Shown piece by piece: positions 62,185 to 64,000 of a stretch of DNA of 64,000 nt. Where the stretch lies: positions 22,366,063-22,430,062 of the forward strand of contig NC_056049.1 of assembly GCF_004379255.2 (NCBI RefSeq). The letters are read 5' to 3'. The translations under genes and the position numbers were made by a program. This stretch comes from Salvia splendens. Lineage: Eukaryota > Streptophyta > Magnoliopsida > Lamiales > Lamiaceae. The notes under the pieces are model-generated. The model was not told where the DNA came from, did no database searches, and was given only the letters and a program-made list of their open reading frames with translations. Numbering within the stretch: the stretch's first letter is position 1; every line of letters starts with the position of its first letter.

Positions 62185-62504
62185 TGTTAGATTAGATGAA
62201 CACGAGCTTGAATCGAATGTATGAAATGGATTTGGAAGAAGACTTTCTTATTGAATCGAGAGAAGAAATCGAGCTCGGCTACATCACACGAAATTGAAAA
62301 ACTGACTAACTAACTTTTACAACATCTATTTAAACGTGATATCCAACGGCTAGTTGAATCGGACGATCAGGATTTAATCTCCCAATTAAAATTGCATCGG
62401 ACGGCTCCTGAGTGTTGAAGCTTGAGATCAGCTTTAACATCTCTTCTTCTTTACTTAGCTAACTCATCTTCGATATTCGGTGAGATTGAGTCATCACACT
62501 CACA
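62185..62504 (-). repeat. 5' LTR of the copia element
   Basis: 320 bp, the transcription-initiating LTR for the minus-strand element. The primer site lies at about 62184-62163. Confidence 0.93.
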
Positions 62505-62509
62505 ATAGA

Positions 62510-64000
62510 CAATTAATTCATTTTTTCGATATTTGTTAAATTTCTTCATATTGTAAATTTCACTTATATTTATTCTGCTTTCAATTGAAACCTTGCCAGT
62601 GAAGTTGTGAAATATCGTCTTAGGACCTCTAATGTGGATTATATCTCAATGTATTAAAATTATACTCCATTAAGTCAAGCTATTTATTTATTAATATATG
62701 TTTATATAAAATATTACTACTATACAAATAGTAAAATGAAGAGCAAATGGTCTCTAAAATTATAAACTTGGATAAAATTGTGATATTTTCATGAATTTAT
62801 AACTTGTCGTAAAATCACGAACTTTGACCTTACAGCTAATCTCCCACGATTTAGGATTCAACAAAATAAAACCTGACGTTGCTAACTCAGAAAATTAAAG
62901 TGGCAAATGAATGTATCAGAAAGAATCTTTATTTTAAGATTAGTGAAAATGGAATTTACATCCACAAACTCTGGCCAAAATTTTATTATTTCCCGCGAGT
63001 TTAAAGCTTGTTCTTAAACTGTATGAACTTTAATCTTGTAGCCAATTTTCCAAGATTTAGGATTCTAGCCGTCAAATCAAAACTTATGAGTCAAAATTAA
63101 AGTTGAACTAGCGCACGGATGAATATATTATATATATAAAAACGACGTAGTTTTGAGGAGCGTGTGCGATGATTTCATGAGAATATTTTTTCTACGTGTA
63201 TATATACATGCGATGATGTAAACCGAACTAAATATACAAGATGACCTAATATTAAATACATGGCGTATATACGGTTCCAAATGTAATGTCGAAACATGGT
63301 TAATTGTATAGTTTGGCATTATATATACGTAACAGTTTAATAATATATGCTTACCAATTAATTACGTAATAACTATATAAGTATATATGCTTTAAAACCA
63401 TCATGTGTGTGTTAGACACTCTTTTGGTATTAGCGCACTAACCTAGAAAATTAGGTAATAGGAATAACTTGTCTATGCTGGTTGATTAATAATAGCAAAT
63501 TTAGTGAAAAGTCAGAATTTGTGAGTGTGCTTGTTATGGCTAAATGAAGATATTGTAGTTTTGATATTAGGCAAGGCTTAGTTGCATTATAAATTGTCTA
63601 GGATTGAACTATTGCTAAAGCCACACTCTTTGTTGCGTAATCATGTTACAAATTAATTAATTAAAGAATTTGGCATGCTTAATTAAGTCCATTCTAATTT
63701 CTTTGGTGTGCGTTTTGGGTAAACGTGAATTAGGATTAATGATCTTGAAACCGTACAAAGTTAATTAAGTGAGCTTATAGTAGCTAGATGTTTGATCTAC
63801 ATATTGTGGAAGTTGATTGAAACACCAACGATTCATATTATGTTGACTAAAATCACTATTTCTCCTATATAATAGGGGTGAGTGTACATGGCACAAATGT
63901 TATTGCTCCATACTCAAACAAAAAAAACATGTTTATATATGAAAAATATTGTACTCCTTGTGTTTGCTATCAAATAATCGTATTGCCACGTTAGAATTTC
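62510..64000. other. AT-rich spacer to the window end
   Basis: No gene recognised. The segments at about 62750-62890 and 62945-63090 resemble each other loosely (aaactt, tcacgaactttgacctt, GATTTAGGATTC words) and may be the arms of a decayed repeat of the type seen at 32477. Confidence 0.4.

Larger units (their letters stand above)
57914..62504 (-). mobile_element. Ty1/copia LTR retrotransposon with broken polyprotein
   Basis: The 320-bp LTRs (57914-58233 and 62185-62504) begin TGTTAGATTAGATG as read on the plus strand, and the element is flanked by a perfect ATAGA duplication (57909-57913, 62505-62509). The element reads on the minus strand: TTGGCGCCGTCTGTGGGAAT follows the 5' LTR as a primer-binding site and AAGGTGGAGATT precedes the 3' LTR as a purine tract. 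The LTRs differ at about nine positions by eye (roughly 97% identical), so this insertion is older than the Ty3 element. Domain order protease-integrase-RT makes it Ty1/copia, similar in style to tobacco Tnt1. Confidence 0.95.

Overview
This is nuclear DNA from a flowering plant, almost certainly a eudicot. The genes have spliced plant-type exons (GT-AG introns, AT-rich introns and spacers, pyrimidine-rich acceptors). The families are plant ones (LysM receptor kinase, plastid-envelope POLLUX-like channel, PPR protein, Aux/IAA, PRA1, SEC23), and the spacers are full of plant transposons (Harbinger, hAT, Stowaway, Mutator-like, Ty3 and Ty1/copia). Element style and wording of the proteins would fit the mint order (Lamiales), but that is only an impression.

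Layout. 1-550: right end of a PIF/Harbinger element. 1576-3910: NFP/LYR-type LysM receptor-like kinase with pseudokinase features (two coding exons). 4348-8619: a transposon belt (hAT with 8-bp target duplication, two Stowaway-like elements, one Harbinger derivative). 10142-11470: a complex fold-back repeat. About 12300-13740: TE-like non-coding DNA. 14494-21734: 23-exon ion channel gene of the CASTOR/POLLUX family, plastid-envelope (PEC1/PEC2) type. 23627-24445: PPR protein like Arabidopsis At4g18975. 26738-27616 (minus): Aux/IAA gene of the short IAA1/3/4 type. 27910-29902: full-length Harbinger with a doubly broken transposase. 29906-38481: gene-poor AT-rich DNA with two MITEs. 38542-39060: PRA1 protein. 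39429-45570: complete Ty3 retrotransposon with LTRs identical by eye and one intact 1686-residue gag-pol frame. 46932-48719: MULE-like inverted repeat with a Harbinger nested in it, and a second Harbinger derivative beside it. 49017-52724: SEC23. 55303-57032 (minus): Aux/IAA gene of the IAA7/14/17 type. 57914-62504 (minus): Ty1/copia retrotransposon with two in-frame stops and slightly diverged LTRs. The last 1.5 kb is AT-rich spacer.

How it fits together. The host genes are not an operon-like unit. The two Aux/IAA genes lie in the same orientation and come from the two sister clades that are typically found side by side in plant genomes; here PRA1, SEC23 and several transposons lie between them. 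The neighbours (SEC23, PEC-type channel, PRA1) are also reminiscent of Arabidopsis regions around IAA4 and IAA3/IAA17, suggesting an old conserved block. Both Aux/IAA genes keep domain I (LxLxL), the GWPPV degron and the PB1 domain, so both should be auxin-degraded repressors; auxin-response and G-box motifs lie near their putative TATA boxes. I found no sign of a previously undescribed multi-gene system. The most unusual structures are the fold-back repeat with an inverted loop, the LTR-encoded tail of the Ty3 polyprotein, the chimeric hAT element, and the Stowaway-like element carrying GC-rich gene-like sequence.
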